A stretch of DNA of 64,000 nucleotides from Betaproteobacteria bacterium (lineage in GTDB: Bacteria > Pseudomonadota > Gammaproteobacteria > Burkholderiales > Usitatibacteraceae). The stretch is from the NCBI GenBank assembly GCA_016790765.1, contig JAEUMZ010000069.1:1-64000 (forward strand). The letters run 5' to 3'. The notes beneath the pieces are model-generated. The model was not told where the DNA came from. It searched no databases and saw only the letters and a list, made by a program, of their open reading frames with translations. The position numbers and the translations under genes are program-made. Positions within the stretch are counted from its first letter, which is position 1. Each line of letters begins with the position of its first letter. Positions 49,452-58,853 of the stretch are shown piece after piece.

Positions 49452-51020
49452 CTACTGGAACTGGAACATGTCGAACCGGCTGGTGCGTTCGACCAGGGTC
49501 GTGGCGCGCACGGTGGTACTCGCCGAAACGTCGCGCAGCTCGAACTCGCGCAGGTCGGCAAAGGTGTCCGGATTGGTGAGCAGCGTGTCGCTCTCGGCGC
49601 CCGGCAACAAGGGATAGAGGCGCAGGGCCGGGGCTGGACGGCCGGCACTGCCGATGGTCGGCTCGATCACGATGCTCTCCGCCGACGGCGCCACCAGTTC
49701 GACGCCGAACTCGAGCGCGTCACCCTCGAGCAGCGTGAGCCAGCGCACGATGCCGACGTTCCAGGTCTTGCCCCCGACAAAGCGCACGCCGACGGTCTCG
49801 CCGACAGTCACCGCCACCTTGCCACCCGCCTCGCGGTGCATGCGCAGGCCGTTGGCGCTCTGGTTGAGCACCTGCCAGACCTCGATGCCGAGGCCGACCG
49901 ATACGGAGTCGTCGGGAATCTTCAACAGCGGCACCGTATGCCCGTCGCGGATGGCCTGCGCGTCTGCCTCGGGGTCCTCCTGCGCAGCCAGTTCGGTGAA
50001 ATGGCAGATGGCGCGGATCCCGCTGCACAGCGCCACCGATGAGTCAGTCGGGCTCCTGCGGAACTGGCGCTTGGGGGGATCACCCCACAGGCGAATCAGG
50101 CGGCTCACCAGGTCGGTCAGGTCGTGCGTGGCGCGGCTCTTTCCTGGCGTGGTGCTGCCACCCGACGACCGCAGGCGCTGCTGGAGGCGGTCGACCAGCT
50201 TGGTCGGGTCGACGACCCGCAGGATGTTTCCCGCCGTCGGCCGGTTGCCCTGCACCAGCACCTTCGGGGCCGAATCGCTGTCGACGGCGACGATGAACAG
50301 GCGCTGCGGATTCAAGCCCTCGGCGTTGTTGCGCAACTCCACCTGCCCCTTGTTCTGGCGCAGCACCTCGAGCACGCGGTCGAGCTCCTGGTTCATCAGC
50401 CGGTATGGATCGGCCAGCGACACCAGCAGCGCCTCGCTGTAGAGGTCGCGCATGGTGAGGTTCTTCTCGGTATCGACCACCTCGGTGAGGAAGCCCTGCT
50501 CCTCGGCATATTGGTGCAGCATGTGCAGCTCGCGCCAGACATCGGCCGGCACCGGGTGGTACACGCGGTAGCACTGCATCATCAGGGCATGCAGGTACGC
50601 CATCGACCAGTACAGCGGGGGCGGCAACGCCTTCTTGGCGTTGAACAGCACCATCTTGTTGGTCTTTTCCAGCAACAACAGCTTGTAGGCAATGCTGCAC
50701 TGCGTGTTCAGGTCCACCGCAAGCGAGAACGCCTCCTGTTGGCGGGCCTGCAGCGGCAGCGACGCATAGGCATAAATCGCCTCGAGTTCGTCGAACAGGA
50801 CGTTGAGCACCGGCCGGTACGCATCCACCAGCGCTACGCGTTCCTCGGCCGGCAGCTTGGCGTTGTTCAGCGCCGACAAGGTCGCGACCAGCACCTTGGC
50901 CGATTCGACGGTCTTGGTCAACGGCAGTGTATCGACCCAGGCACGCGCCTTTTTCGGGTTGACCTCGATGTCCTTCGGCAGCGGCTGCGATGGGACAGGA
51001 ACGTTTAGACCAAGCGCCAT
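49452..51020 (-). CDS. Large cytosolic protein with C-terminal PilZ-like domain
   Basis: 522 residues with no signal peptide or membrane segment. The N-terminal two thirds are helical and unrecognised. The C-terminal third has a KRQFRRSPTDS stretch and NQSANGLRM, which resemble the RxxxR and (D/N)xSxxG elements of PilZ domains that bind c-di-GMP, though the first is not a perfect match. With the EAL and HD-GYP genes 10 kb away, c-di-GMP signalling is plausible. Similar proteins of unknown role occur in betaproteobacteria. Ends 16 bp after the convergent BrkB gene. Confidence 0.65.
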   Translation of the reverse strand: MALGLNVPVPSQPLPKDIEVNPKKARAWVDTLPLTKTVESAKVLVATLSALNNAKLPAEERVALVDAYRPVLNVLFDELEAIYAYASLPLQARQQEAFSLAVDLNTQCSIAYKLLLLEKTNKMVLFNAKKALPPPLYWSMAYLHALMMQCYRVYHPVPADVWRELHMLHQYAEEQGFLTEVVDTEKNLTMRDLYSEALLVSLADPYRLMNQELDRVLEVLRQNKGQVELRNNAEGLNPQRLFIVAVDSDSAPKVLVQGNRPTAGNILRVVDPTKLVDRLQQRLRSSGGSTTPGKSRATHDLTDLVSRLIRLWGDPPKRQFRRSPTDSSVALCSGIRAICHFTELAAQEDPEADAQAIRDGHTVPLLKIPDDSVSVGLGIEVWQVLNQSANGLRMHREAGGKVAVTVGETVGVRFVGGKTWNVGIVRWLTLLEGDALEFGVELVAPSAESIVIEPTIGSAGRPAPALRLYPLLPGAESDTLLTNPDTFADLREFELRDVSASTTVRATTLVERTSRFDMFQFQ

Positions 51021-51168
51021 GTTCTCCCCGGTGTGTCAGTCTGTCGGTGTGGCGGGACGTTTCCTGGGTGGACCGGACCCCTCGGGGTGCCCTGCCGGGT
51101 GGCCGCGCGGCGGGCCGAGACCGGCTGCGCGGATGCTAACATCGGACGCCGATTCTAGCAGAGCGATC

Positions 51169-51654
51169 ATGCAACCCTTTCTCCCTCGGGCGCAGTGGCG
51201 CCGACTTCTTGCCGGTGCCATCGCCGCCGCGGCGTTCCTGCCGCCCGCCGCACACGCGTTCGACCTCACGGATACCACGGGCAAGCCACAGCGGCTGGCG
51301 GATGCCAGGGGCCAATGGGTGGTCGTCAACTTCTGGGCCACCTGGTGCGCGCCGTGCGTGAAAGAGATCCCCGACATCGCCGCATTTGCCAGGGAGGCCG
51401 GCGGCAAGGTGCGCGTGATCGGCATCGCACTCGACTGGGACGACAAGGCCAAGGTGATCGCCTTTGCCAAGAAGACCGGCCACCACTACCCGCTGGTGCT
51501 GGGCGACGACAACAGCGAAAAGGCGTTGGGCAAGGTCAAGGGCCTGCCCACCACCCTGGTGTTCAACCCGGAAGGCAAGATCGCGTACCAGAAGACCGGG
51601 ACGGTCACGCGCGAACTGCTGCACCGGGTGGTCAAGGGCGAGAAGGTGCAGTAG
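51169..51654 (+). CDS. Periplasmic TlpA-like thiol-disulfide oxidoreductase
   Basis: 161 residues from ATG 51169. A signal peptide (about 1-29) precedes a thioredoxin fold with the active site WATWCAPCVKEIP and the cis-Pro region KGLPTT. TlpA/ResA-like proteins reduce disulfides in the periplasm, for example during cytochrome c maturation. It stands alone between two minus-strand genes; no cytochrome genes adjoin. Confidence 0.9.
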   Translation: MQPFLPRAQWRRLLAGAIAAAAFLPPAAHAFDLTDTTGKPQRLADARGQWVVVNFWATWCAPCVKEIPDIAAFAREAGGKVRVIGIALDWDDKAKVIAFAKKTGHHYPLVLGDDNSEKALGKVKGLPTTLVFNPEGKIAYQKTGTVTRELLHRVVKGEKVQ

Positions 51655-51693
51655 GCGCTGGAGCCGCTTCCCCGCTCGGGTTGTGCCGCGGGG

Positions 51694-53724
51694 TCAGCCG
51701 CCGTCTGGCCTTCCCGGCCACAAGAAGCGTCGCCAATTGCCCCGCAACTGCCGGACCAGCGCCATCGCGAGCGCACCGGTCTGGGTGAAGCCCACGCCGC
51801 GTGAACGCATCGCCACCCAGAGGGCCAGCGCGAAGCTGACCGTGAGGTTCATCAGCCCGATCAATGCGATGCCCGCCAGGCACTTCGCCCACAGCAGGAG
51901 CTCGACGTCGAACCCGAGTGCCACGATCGACAGGCCGAATTGCGCAGAGGACAACGTCACGTGCCGCACATCGATCGGCAAACCGGTGAGAAAGCCGACC
52001 GTCCCCGCGCCCGCAAGCATGACGCCGAGGAAGAAATTGCCCGCCAGCGCGCCCAAGTTGTCGTCCAGGTAGGCGGCCAGGCGCGACAGGCGCGGCGCGC
52101 CCAGCAGGCGCTCCAGCCAGCGGGTGTGCGCGATGCGATCGCGGATGCGCTCGTAGGCGGCCAGGTTGTCGAAATAACCCGAAATCAGGCCACCGAGGAA
52201 CAGGCACACGCCGGCAACCGCCGCATGCGGCAAGGCCAGGCTGTCCAGGGGCGAAATATCGACGAGCAGTGCGCGCGCCTTGGCCGAGTCCAAGAGCGGC
52301 GCCCCGGTGGCAAGCGCCACCAGCGTCGCCAATGCCATCGCGGTCGGGATTGCGATCAGCACGTTGCCGAGGATCGCGGCGAGTTGGCTGCGGACCAGAT
52401 CCGTGACCAAGGTGGCGAGGCGTTCGACGTCGCGCATGCGCCCGCGGATTTCGCCGATCACCCCGGCGATGGTCGAGGCGGTCATCGCCGGCTGTTTGGT
52501 CGCCAGCGTCCAGTGCAGCACGTGGATCAGCATGAACCCGGCGGCATAGTTGAGCGCGTAGGCCAGGGTGTAGCCGAGCGGCGCGAGGGTGGCCTTGGCC
52601 GAGGCCACCTTGAGCAGCGCCATGAATCCGACGATGAACCCGGCGCCCATCGCGCCGCGCCACATCGCGAAGTACTCCTCGCGGCTCGTGGTGATGTAGT
52701 GCTCGCCGGCGCGGCTGGCGTTGTCGGTCACGCGCAGCGCCAGCAACCCGACGGTGCTGCTGATGTGCCCGCGAACCTGCTGGCGCAGGCCCTCGCCCTG
52801 CACCACCTGGCCGAGCAGGTCGATGGCCAGGGGAGCGTGATCGCTGCGCTCGGCCGGCGGCTTGTCGGCCTCCCGGTGCCGCAGGGCCAGCAGGTGGGCG
52901 ATGGCTTCCAGCCGCGTGAGGCTCTGGTCGAGGCGCCGCAACAGGTAGGTCAGGGCAAGGCTGGTGCCGATGGTGGCCGCGCGCGAACGCACGCGGGCGA
53001 GCACCTCGCGGCACTGGCCGATCAGCACGTCGAGCTGGCGCTCGTCCTCGGTGGGCAGGGCGCCGCCGGAAAGGTAGGCGCGGTAGGACTTCGACAGGTC
53101 GTGCGTTTCCAGGGCCAGGGCCAGGAACGGCGATCCGCGTTCCTCGATGCGCGGATGCAGGCGCACCAGTTCCGGTTCCAGCCCCATGGCGCCGATGCGC
53201 GTGGCGAGCACGTCGGTGGCATCGAGCATCTGGTTCAGCGTGTGCAACACCGCCGGGTGCTCACGCGCCGCGTCGAAATCCAGCGCGCGCCACAGCCTGA
53301 GCTTGTCGTCGGGTTCGAGGGCCTCCAGCCACAGGTGGTCGTCGCGGCGGTGGAAGATGAGGTTGACGGCGTCGCGCAGGTACGAAGCGTCGCTCAGGGC
53401 CGGGAAGAAGCGCTGCACGATGCGCCGCCACAACTCGGAAAAAAAGCCGCTGTTGGGCAGGATGCCGCTGTCGGCGAAAAAGCTCACCTGCTTGCGGCCC
53501 TCGAGCAGTGCGAGCAGGCAGGCCCGCAGCGACTCGCGCGCAAAGGCATCCGATTCGATGGCGGCGGTGAGCGCGGCGAACCTTGCGCGCGCCAGCAACG
53601 CATTCGAGGCGCGGTCCGGCCGCAATGCGGCCACGAGCCGGACCAGGTCCTCCAGCGGGTCGCCGCCGGTGCCGAGGGACTTGAGCGTGGCGAACAGGTG
53701 GGCGTGGGGCAGGGCGGCGGGCAT
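51694..53724 (-). CDS. Gcr-type 'site-specific recombinase' family membrane protein
   Basis: 676 residues from ATG 53724; a GTG at 53766 would add 14 residues, and neither has a clear ribosome site. The sequence fits the family named after Neisseria Gcr (PF10136 as I recall). The N-terminal half is soluble and helical; the C-terminal half has at least six clear hydrophobic segments (for example NVLIAIPTAMALATLVALA, AAVAGVCLFLGGLISGYF and ALIGLMNLTVSFALALWVAM). No catalytic Ser or Tyr motif of a known recombinase was found, so the family name is probably misleading. Confidence 0.8.
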   Translation of the reverse strand: MPAALPHAHLFATLKSLGTGGDPLEDLVRLVAALRPDRASNALLARARFAALTAAIESDAFARESLRACLLALLEGRKQVSFFADSGILPNSGFFSELWRRIVQRFFPALSDASYLRDAVNLIFHRRDDHLWLEALEPDDKLRLWRALDFDAAREHPAVLHTLNQMLDATDVLATRIGAMGLEPELVRLHPRIEERGSPFLALALETHDLSKSYRAYLSGGALPTEDERQLDVLIGQCREVLARVRSRAATIGTSLALTYLLRRLDQSLTRLEAIAHLLALRHREADKPPAERSDHAPLAIDLLGQVVQGEGLRQQVRGHISSTVGLLALRVTDNASRAGEHYITTSREEYFAMWRGAMGAGFIVGFMALLKVASAKATLAPLGYTLAYALNYAAGFMLIHVLHWTLATKQPAMTASTIAGVIGEIRGRMRDVERLATLVTDLVRSQLAAILGNVLIAIPTAMALATLVALATGAPLLDSAKARALLVDISPLDSLALPHAAVAGVCLFLGGLISGYFDNLAAYERIRDRIAHTRWLERLLGAPRLSRLAAYLDDNLGALAGNFFLGVMLAGAGTVGFLTGLPIDVRHVTLSSAQFGLSIVALGFDVELLLWAKCLAGIALIGLMNLTVSFALALWVAMRSRGVGFTQTGALAMALVRQLRGNWRRFLWPGRPDGG

Positions 53725-53812
53725 GGGCGCAATGGCAAGGATCAGGGGCGGGGCGTTGCGTGACACGAGACCCGGCGCATTCTATCGGTCGACTCGGTCA
53801 ACGAGGCTGGAT

Positions 53813-53885
53813 GCACCAAACTCCGCGTGGGGTGGCATCGCCGGGCCAAAACGGGCCCAAACACCGCGCCAGTGCTAGGGTTTGC
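53813..53885. repeat. Dispersed palindromic repeat, copy C
   Basis: Imperfect inverted repeat with right arm CCAAACACCGCGCCAGTGCT, identical over 20 bases to copy A, then AGGGTTTGC; the left arm CAAACTCCGCGTGG is more degenerate. It lies between the divergent Gcr-type gene and icd, the only copy between divergent genes. Confidence 0.75.
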
Positions 53886-53918
53886 CCGGTTCCGCGCAGG
53901 CAAGCAGCCGGGTCGGTT

Positions 53919-53927
53919 TGCTATACT
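53919..53927 (+). promoter_or_regulatory. Extended -10 promoter of icd
   Basis: TGCTATACT with TATACT at 53922-53927, 52 bp before the icd ATG; no good -35 is seen, as is usual for extended -10 promoters. Confidence 0.55.
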
Positions 53928-53979
53928 CGGCCTTTTGTTCGTCTGCGCTTTTCCTCCCACACGTTTCCCAGGAATTCCC

Positions 53980-55194
53980 ATGGCCAAGATCAAAGTCAAG
54001 AACCCCATCGTCGAAATGGACGGCGACGAGATGACCCGCATCATCTGGAAGATGATCCGCGAGAAGCTCATCCTGCCCTACCTCGATGTCGATTTGAAGT
54101 ATTTCGACCTGGGCATGGAGCACCGTGACGCGACCAACGACCAGGTCACCGTCGATTCGGCCAATGCCACCAAACAATACGGCGTGGCCGTCAAATGCGC
54201 GACCATCACGCCGGACGAGGCGCGCGTCAAGGAATTCAACCTGAAGCAAATGTGGAAGTCGCCCAACGGCACGATCCGCAACATCCTGGACGGCACCATC
54301 TTCCGCGAGCCGATCATCTGCAAGAACGTGCCGCGCCTGGTGCCGCACTGGGACAAGCCGGTGGTGGTGGCGCGCCACGGCTTCGGCGACCAGTACCGAG
54401 CGACCGACTTCCAGTTCCCCACCGCCGGCACGCTGAAGATGACCTTCACGCCCGCCGACGGCAGCGCGCCGATCGAGAAGGAAGTGTTCAAGGCGCCGGG
54501 CGCCGGCATCGCCATGGGCATGTACAACCTCGATGATTCGATCACCGGCTTCGCGCGCGCCTGCTTCACCTACGGCCTGGGCCGCAACTACTCGGTGTAC
54601 CTGTCGTCGAAGAACACCATCCTCAAGATCTACGACGGCCGCTTCAAGAACATCTTCCAGGCCGTGTTCGACGCCGAGTTCAAGGCCAAGTTCGATGCCG
54701 CGAACCTCACGTATGAGCATCGCCTGATCGACGACATGGTGGCCTCGAACTTGAAATGGAGCGGCGGCTACCTCTGGGCCTGCAAGAACTACGACGGCGA
54801 CGTGCAGTCGGACACCGTGGCGCAGGGCTATGGCTCGCTCGGCCTGATGACCTCGGTCCTGATGAGCCCGGACGGCAAGACCGTCGAGGCCGAGGCCGCG
54901 CACGGCACCGTGACGCGCCACTACCGCATGCACCAGCAGGGCAAGCCGACCTCGACCAATCCGATCGCCTCGATCTACGCCTGGACGCGCGGCCTGATCT
55001 TCCGCGGCAAGATGGACGGCACGCCCGAGGTGGTCCAGTTCGCCGAGACGCTGGAAAAGGTCTGCGTGGACGTGGTCGAATCCGGCCGCATGACCAAGGA
55101 CTTGGCCATCTTGATCCGCCCAGACCACCCGTACCTGACCACCGAGGATTTCCTCTCGGCGGTCGATGCGGAACTGAAGGCGAGGATGGCGTAG
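53980..55194 (+). CDS. icd: NADP-dependent isocitrate dehydrogenase, eukaryotic-like type
   Basis: 404 residues from ATG 53980 with AGGA upstream. The sequence ([61 protein letters not shown] split by conserved residues) is that of the homodimeric type II enzyme found in mitochondria and many bacteria, not the E. coli Icd type. It converts isocitrate to 2-oxoglutarate, giving NADPH. The E. coli-type AceK control is not expected for this class. Confidence 0.95.
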   Translation: MAKIKVKNPIVEMDGDEMTRIIWKMIREKLILPYLDVDLKYFDLGMEHRDATNDQVTVDSANATKQYGVAVKCATITPDEARVKEFNLKQMWKSPNGTIRNILDGTIFREPIICKNVPRLVPHWDKPVVVARHGFGDQYRATDFQFPTAGTLKMTFTPADGSAPIEKEVFKAPGAGIAMGMYNLDDSITGFARACFTYGLGRNYSVYLSSKNTILKIYDGRFKNIFQAVFDAEFKAKFDAANLTYEHRLIDDMVASNLKWSGGYLWACKNYDGDVQSDTVAQGYGSLGLMTSVLMSPDGKTVEAEAAHGTVTRHYRMHQQGKPTSTNPIASIYAWTRGLIFRGKMDGTPEVVQFAETLEKVCVDVVESGRMTKDLAILIRPDHPYLTTEDFLSAVDAELKARMA

Positions 55195-55275
55195 GGCCGT
55201 CGCCGCAGAGCCGGCACCGCCGAACTTTCCGGCAGGGGCCTGCTCAAAGACCACACCCCCATTCGAGGAGACGCC

Positions 55276-55887
55276 ATGAAACGCAAACTCGCCCTGCCTG
55301 CCGCCATCGCGGCGGCCCTGTTCGCAAGCTCTGCCCTGGCGGCCGCCACGGTCGGCCAGGCCGCCCCCGATTTTTCGCTCACGGACCTCAACGGCAAGGC
55401 GGTGAAGCTGTCGGATTTCAAGGGCAAGCACGTGGTGCTGGAATGGAACAACCCGCATTGCCCGTTCGTGGTGAAGCACTATGACAGCGGCAACATGCCC
55501 GGCCTGCAGTCGAAGTACGACGCCAAGGACACGGTGTGGCTTACGCTCAATTCCACGCACCCGTCGCACCAGGACTTCATGAGCGCGGACAAGCTCAAGG
55601 GCTACCTGGCCGACAAGAAGGCTGCGCCGGACGCCTACCTGACCGATCCGGAAGGCAAGGCGGGCATGGCCTACGGGGCCAAGACCACGCCGCACATGTA
55701 CGTCATCAACCCGGCCGGCATGCTGGTCTATGCCGGGGCGATCGACGACAAGCGCTCAACCAATGTGGCCGACGTCAAAACCGCAAAGAACTACGTGGTG
55801 CCTGCCGTCGATGAATCGAAGGCCGGCAAGCCGGTGACCACGGCCAGCACGCAGCCGTACGGATGCAGCATCAAGTACAAGTCCTGA
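55276..55887 (+). CDS. Exported AhpC/TSA-type redoxin
   Basis: 203 residues with GAGGAG upstream. A signal peptide (about 1-22) is followed by a peroxiredoxin-like fold (APDFSLTDLNGKAVKLSDFKG). The active-site segment is NPHCPFVVKHY, with one Cys where TlpA proteins have two; a second Cys lies near the C-terminus (YGCSIKYKS). Probably a periplasmic thiol peroxidase or related redoxin. A strong terminator follows. Confidence 0.88.
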   Translation: MKRKLALPAAIAAALFASSALAAATVGQAAPDFSLTDLNGKAVKLSDFKGKHVVLEWNNPHCPFVVKHYDSGNMPGLQSKYDAKDTVWLTLNSTHPSHQDFMSADKLKGYLADKKAAPDAYLTDPEGKAGMAYGAKTTPHMYVINPAGMLVYAGAIDDKRSTNVADVKTAKNYVVPAVDESKAGKPVTTASTQPYGCSIKYKS

Positions 55888-55910
55888 TCGCGGCGTTGCC
55901 GTCCCGCATG

Positions 55911-55937
55911 AAAAAGCCCGCGCGAGCGGGCTTTTTT
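55911..55937 (+). terminator. Bidirectional rho-independent terminator
   Basis: AAAAAGCCCGC (55911-55921), loop GCGA, GCGGGCTTTTT (55926-55936) and one more T. The A run and T run flank a perfect stem, so it can stop both the redoxin gene and the convergent CRP-family gene. Confidence 0.92.
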
Positions 55938-55967
55938 CTTCCCGCCCGGGCATTGCGCCCGGGCTGG

Positions 55968-56612
55968 TCACAGCTCGTCGGGCAGGTTGTCGTTCAAGAT
56001 GGTGATCGACTTCCGGTGGATCTCGATGTAGCCGGCCTCGTTCAAGGCGCGCAGCGTGCGGTTCACCATTTCCCGCGAGGCGCCGATCATATCGGCGAGG
56101 TTCTTTTGCGTGAACGGCTGTCCGACGATGCGTTGCCCGTTGGACACGATGGCCAGTTCGAGCAGGGCGCGCGACACGCGGCCCGAGATGTTCATCAGCG
56201 CCAGGGTGCTGATCTGGCGGTCGGCATGCCGCAATCGCTGGGTCATGCCCTGCATCATCTTCTTGGCGATGTGCGGCGAGCGGTCGAGCACCTTCTGCAG
56301 TGACTTGTATGACAACTGTTGCACATAGCATCGCTCCAGCGCCTCCACGCTGGCGCTGCGCGGCTCCTGGTCAAAGAGCGAGATTTCACCGAAGAACTCG
56401 CCCGCCACCAGCGTGCCGACAATGACATCCTTCTCGTCCTTGCTGATGAACACCTTCACCTGGCCGGCGGCCAGAATGTAGAACGAATCCGCCACCTCGC
56501 CCTGCTTGACGATCAGCTCGCCCTTCTCGTACACGCGCAGCGCCGCGTGCGCGCCGATGCTGGCGAGCTGAGCGGGCTCCAGGTTCGAGAACAGCGGAAT
56601 GACGTTGAGCAT
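55968..56612 (-). CDS. CRP/FNR-family transcriptional regulator
   Basis: 214 residues, close to E. coli CRP (210). N-terminal cyclic-nucleotide-binding domain with the phosphate-cassette GEFFGEISLFDQEPRSASV (Glu, Arg and Ser in the expected places), dimer helix, and C-terminal helix-turn-helix FTQKNLADMIGASREMVNRTL. No Cys cluster, so it is CRP-like rather than FNR-like. A TGTGA-N6-TCA-type box lies about 80-95 bp upstream, suggesting autoregulation. Likely a cAMP-responsive global regulator; ligand not proven. Confidence 0.9.
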   Translation of the reverse strand: MLNVIPLFSNLEPAQLASIGAHAALRVYEKGELIVKQGEVADSFYILAAGQVKVFISKDEKDVIVGTLVAGEFFGEISLFDQEPRSASVEALERCYVQQLSYKSLQKVLDRSPHIAKKMMQGMTQRLRHADRQISTLALMNISGRVSRALLELAIVSNGQRIVGQPFTQKNLADMIGASREMVNRTLRALNEAGYIEIHRKSITILNDNLPDEL

Positions 56613-56691
56613 GAGGTCTTTCAGGGGCTGTGGCGCGGGTCAGGGGCAGGACGCCGGTGTTGCAGTATGTCGGCGCGTGTCGCGCCCCGCC

Positions 56692-56707
56692 TATGAACAG
56701 GTTCACA
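56692..56707. promoter_or_regulatory. CRP-like binding box upstream of the CRP-family gene
   Basis: On the minus strand TGTGA-ACCTGT-TCATA, matching TGTGA-N6-TCACA at 9 of 10 conserved positions. Located 80-95 bp upstream of the regulator start. Confidence 0.55.
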
Positions 56708-56785
56708 TTCTGCCCGGTGGCTCAGTGGTGAGCCGGCGGAAAAAACGACAGGCGTCAAGAATTCGGAAACCGGCGGTCGCGGTCA

Positions 56786-57412
56786 TCAACGCGAACAGAC
56801 CCAGCGGCGCGCCAGGTCGCGCACGACATGCAGGCGCCCGTGGAAAAAATGGTCGGCGCCCGGCACCACGCTGACGGCCTGTTCGCGTGAACGGGCCCAA
56901 TCGATGGATGCGGACAGCGGCACCGTGTCGTCCCCGTCGCCGTGGATCAGCAGCACGCGGGGCGGGAGCCGGCCGCCGGTGGCCGCGTGCGGCCAGTGCG
57001 CGAGGCGCGCGAACGCGGGCGCCACCAGCACCATTTCACCCACCTCCAGCCGCTCGCTGGCCGCCAGCGCGACCGCGCCACCGAACGAGAAGCCGGCCAG
57101 CCAGAGCGGCAGGCCGGGGTGCGCGGCCAACGCGGCCTGCGCGACGCGGACCAGGTCGTCCGTTTCGCCGCGCCCCTCGTCGTGGACGCCCGCGGTGTTT
57201 CCCACGCCGCGGAAATTGAAGCGCCAGGTGGCCGCACCGGCCTCTACGAAGGCGCGTGCCAAGGTGGTGACCACCTTGTTGTCCATCGTGCCGCCGTACA
57301 GTGGGTGCGGATGGGCGACGACGGCCACCGCGCGCGGGTCCTCCGCCGCGTGCACGGCCGCCTCGATCGGGCCGGCCGCGCCCGCGATCGATGTCCTTGC
57401 CGCCGGGGCCAT
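56786..57412 (-). CDS. Dienelactone-hydrolase-like alpha/beta hydrolase
   Basis: 208 residues. HPHPLYGGTMDNKV, the nucleophile elbow GFSFGG, Asp in IHGDGDDTV and His in VPGADHFFHG give a complete triad in the short form common to proteobacterial alpha/beta hydrolases. The ATG overlaps the stop of the ferredoxin gene (TGATG), so the two are translationally coupled. Substrate unknown. Confidence 0.87.
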   Translation of the reverse strand: MAPAARTSIAGAAGPIEAAVHAAEDPRAVAVVAHPHPLYGGTMDNKVVTTLARAFVEAGAATWRFNFRGVGNTAGVHDEGRGETDDLVRVAQAALAAHPGLPLWLAGFSFGGAVALAASERLEVGEMVLVAPAFARLAHWPHAATGGRLPPRVLLIHGDGDDTVPLSASIDWARSREQAVSVVPGADHFFHGRLHVVRDLARRWVCSR

Positions 57413-57720
57413 CAGATCTTCAAGCGCTCGACCACCCGGCCGTTCACCAGGTGCTCTTCGATGATTTCGTCGATGTCCTTCTGGTCGACATAGGTGTACC
57501 AGACGTTGTCCGGATACACCGCGATCACCGGCCCTTCGGAACAGCGGTCCATGCAGCCGGCGTTGTTGATGCGCACCTGGCCGGGGCCGTTGAGGCCGAG
57601 CTTCTTGATGCAACCCTTGGCGTGGTCGCGCAGGCCCTGCGCATCGTGCTGGTTGCAGAATTCGCGCCCGTCGTCACGGACGTTGGTGCAAAAGAACACG
57701 TGGTGCTTGTAGTGGCTCAT
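57412..57720 (-). CDS. Thioredoxin-like [2Fe-2S] ferredoxin
   Basis: 102 residues from ATG 57720. Four Cys residues in the pattern FFCTNVRDDGREFC ... CMDRC, with further Cys in KGCIKK, match the thioredoxin-like 2Fe-2S ferredoxins found beside small hydrolases in betaproteobacteria. Probably a cytosolic electron carrier. It overlaps the hydrolase gene by one base. Confidence 0.9.
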   Translation of the reverse strand: MSHYKHHVFFCTNVRDDGREFCNQHDAQGLRDHAKGCIKKLGLNGPGQVRINNAGCMDRCSEGPVIAVYPDNVWYTYVDQKDIDEIIEEHLVNGRVVERLKI

Positions 57721-57748
57721 AGGGGCTTGATCGGTGACGGTGCGCCCA

Positions 57749-58843
57749 TTATTCCACCGGCCGCGCCGCCAGGAAGATCCCGGCCGCGAAACAGAAGGCG
57801 GCCAGCGGCCACGCCTCGTACACCCAGTGCGTGAGGCCGGCGAATGTCGCCACGTGCCCATAGGGCCAATGCAGCAGCTTGATCGCAGTGTCCAGCGCGC
57901 CGGGGGCATCGGCGAGGCGCGCCAGCAGGCCGCCTGCGAACAGCGACAGCGCCGCCGCCAGGGCGCGCCAGCGCAACGTCAGGCGGCGGATCGCAACAAA
58001 CACGCCGAGGCCGGCTGCCACGCCGGTGACCGCCGCCGGCGACAGCCACGCGGCGAACTGCGGGGTGCGCAGCATCAGCGCCGCCATGACGGCCTTGAGC
58101 ACGAACCCGAGGGCGATCATGCCGGCCACGCCGGCAACAAGCCGCCGGCCGGGACGCAACACCAGCGACAGGAACAGCGCGAACGCACAGGCATTGAGCA
58201 GGATGCCGAGCGAGACCGGCAGCAACAAAACCGGATCGGAGGCATCGAGGGCCGCGTGGGCCCACTGGCGGGGCACGACTTCGCCGGCATCGAACAACGG
58301 CACCAGCGGGTTGAGCTGCGCGAACAGCCAGGCCACGCACAGGAGCAGGCCCAGGTCGCGCCGCCGCGCGGGCACCAGCCAGCGATTGCGCGCCCGGATC
58401 ATGCGCGCCTGCAGCCAGCGCCCGCTGCCGCTCAAAACCATGAGGGCGCCGCCCAGCACGCCGCCCGCGTTGGCGGCGACGTCCGCGGGCGAACTCACGC
58501 GCTGCGGCAACAGGGTTTGCAGCAGTTCCATCGCCACCGACCATAGCGTGCCCATGGCCAGCGCGCGCAACGCAATGCGGGTGGAGGATCCTGCGTCCGA
58601 CACCGTGCGCGCATAGTGGCCCGCCAGCAGCGCCCCGAGGGGCACATAGGCCAGCACATTGAGTGCCAAGTCGAAACCGCTCCAGTAGCGCGGCCAGCTG
58701 AACAGCAGGATGGCCTCGGGCAGGCGCCAGCCGTGGAACGGATTGAGGCTCGCATACAGGATGGCGCCCGCATAGGCTACCAGCAGGCCGCGTCCCCCCC
58801 AGGGCGACGCGCGCGCGGAATCCGGTGCGGCGGCAACACTCAT
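57749..58843 (-). CDS. VanZ-like membrane protein
   Basis: 364 residues, strongly hydrophobic with about nine or ten membrane segments. The N-terminal part has the VanZ pattern (ASLNPFHGW, DLALNVLAYVPLGALL, ELLQTLLPQRVSSPADVAANAGG). The C-terminal half is an unrecognised extra membrane domain. The name comes from a teicoplanin-resistance gene; most members have no proven function. It follows the carbonic-anhydrase-like gene by 10 bp. Confidence 0.85.
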   Translation of the reverse strand: MSVAAAPDSARASPWGGRGLLVAYAGAILYASLNPFHGWRLPEAILLFSWPRYWSGFDLALNVLAYVPLGALLAGHYARTVSDAGSSTRIALRALAMGTLWSVAMELLQTLLPQRVSSPADVAANAGGVLGGALMVLSGSGRWLQARMIRARNRWLVPARRRDLGLLLCVAWLFAQLNPLVPLFDAGEVVPRQWAHAALDASDPVLLLPVSLGILLNACAFALFLSLVLRPGRRLVAGVAGMIALGFVLKAVMAALMLRTPQFAAWLSPAAVTGVAAGLGVFVAIRRLTLRWRALAAALSLFAGGLLARLADAPGALDTAIKLLHWPYGHVATFAGLTHWVYEAWPLAAFCFAAGIFLAARPVE

Positions 58844-58853
58844 CGCGCGCGCA

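Noticed and set aside
51694-53724. Mobile element, suggested by the 'recombinase' family name
   Set aside because: No inverted ends, target duplication, tRNA target or recombinase motif; the protein is membrane-spanning and the base composition matches its neighbours.
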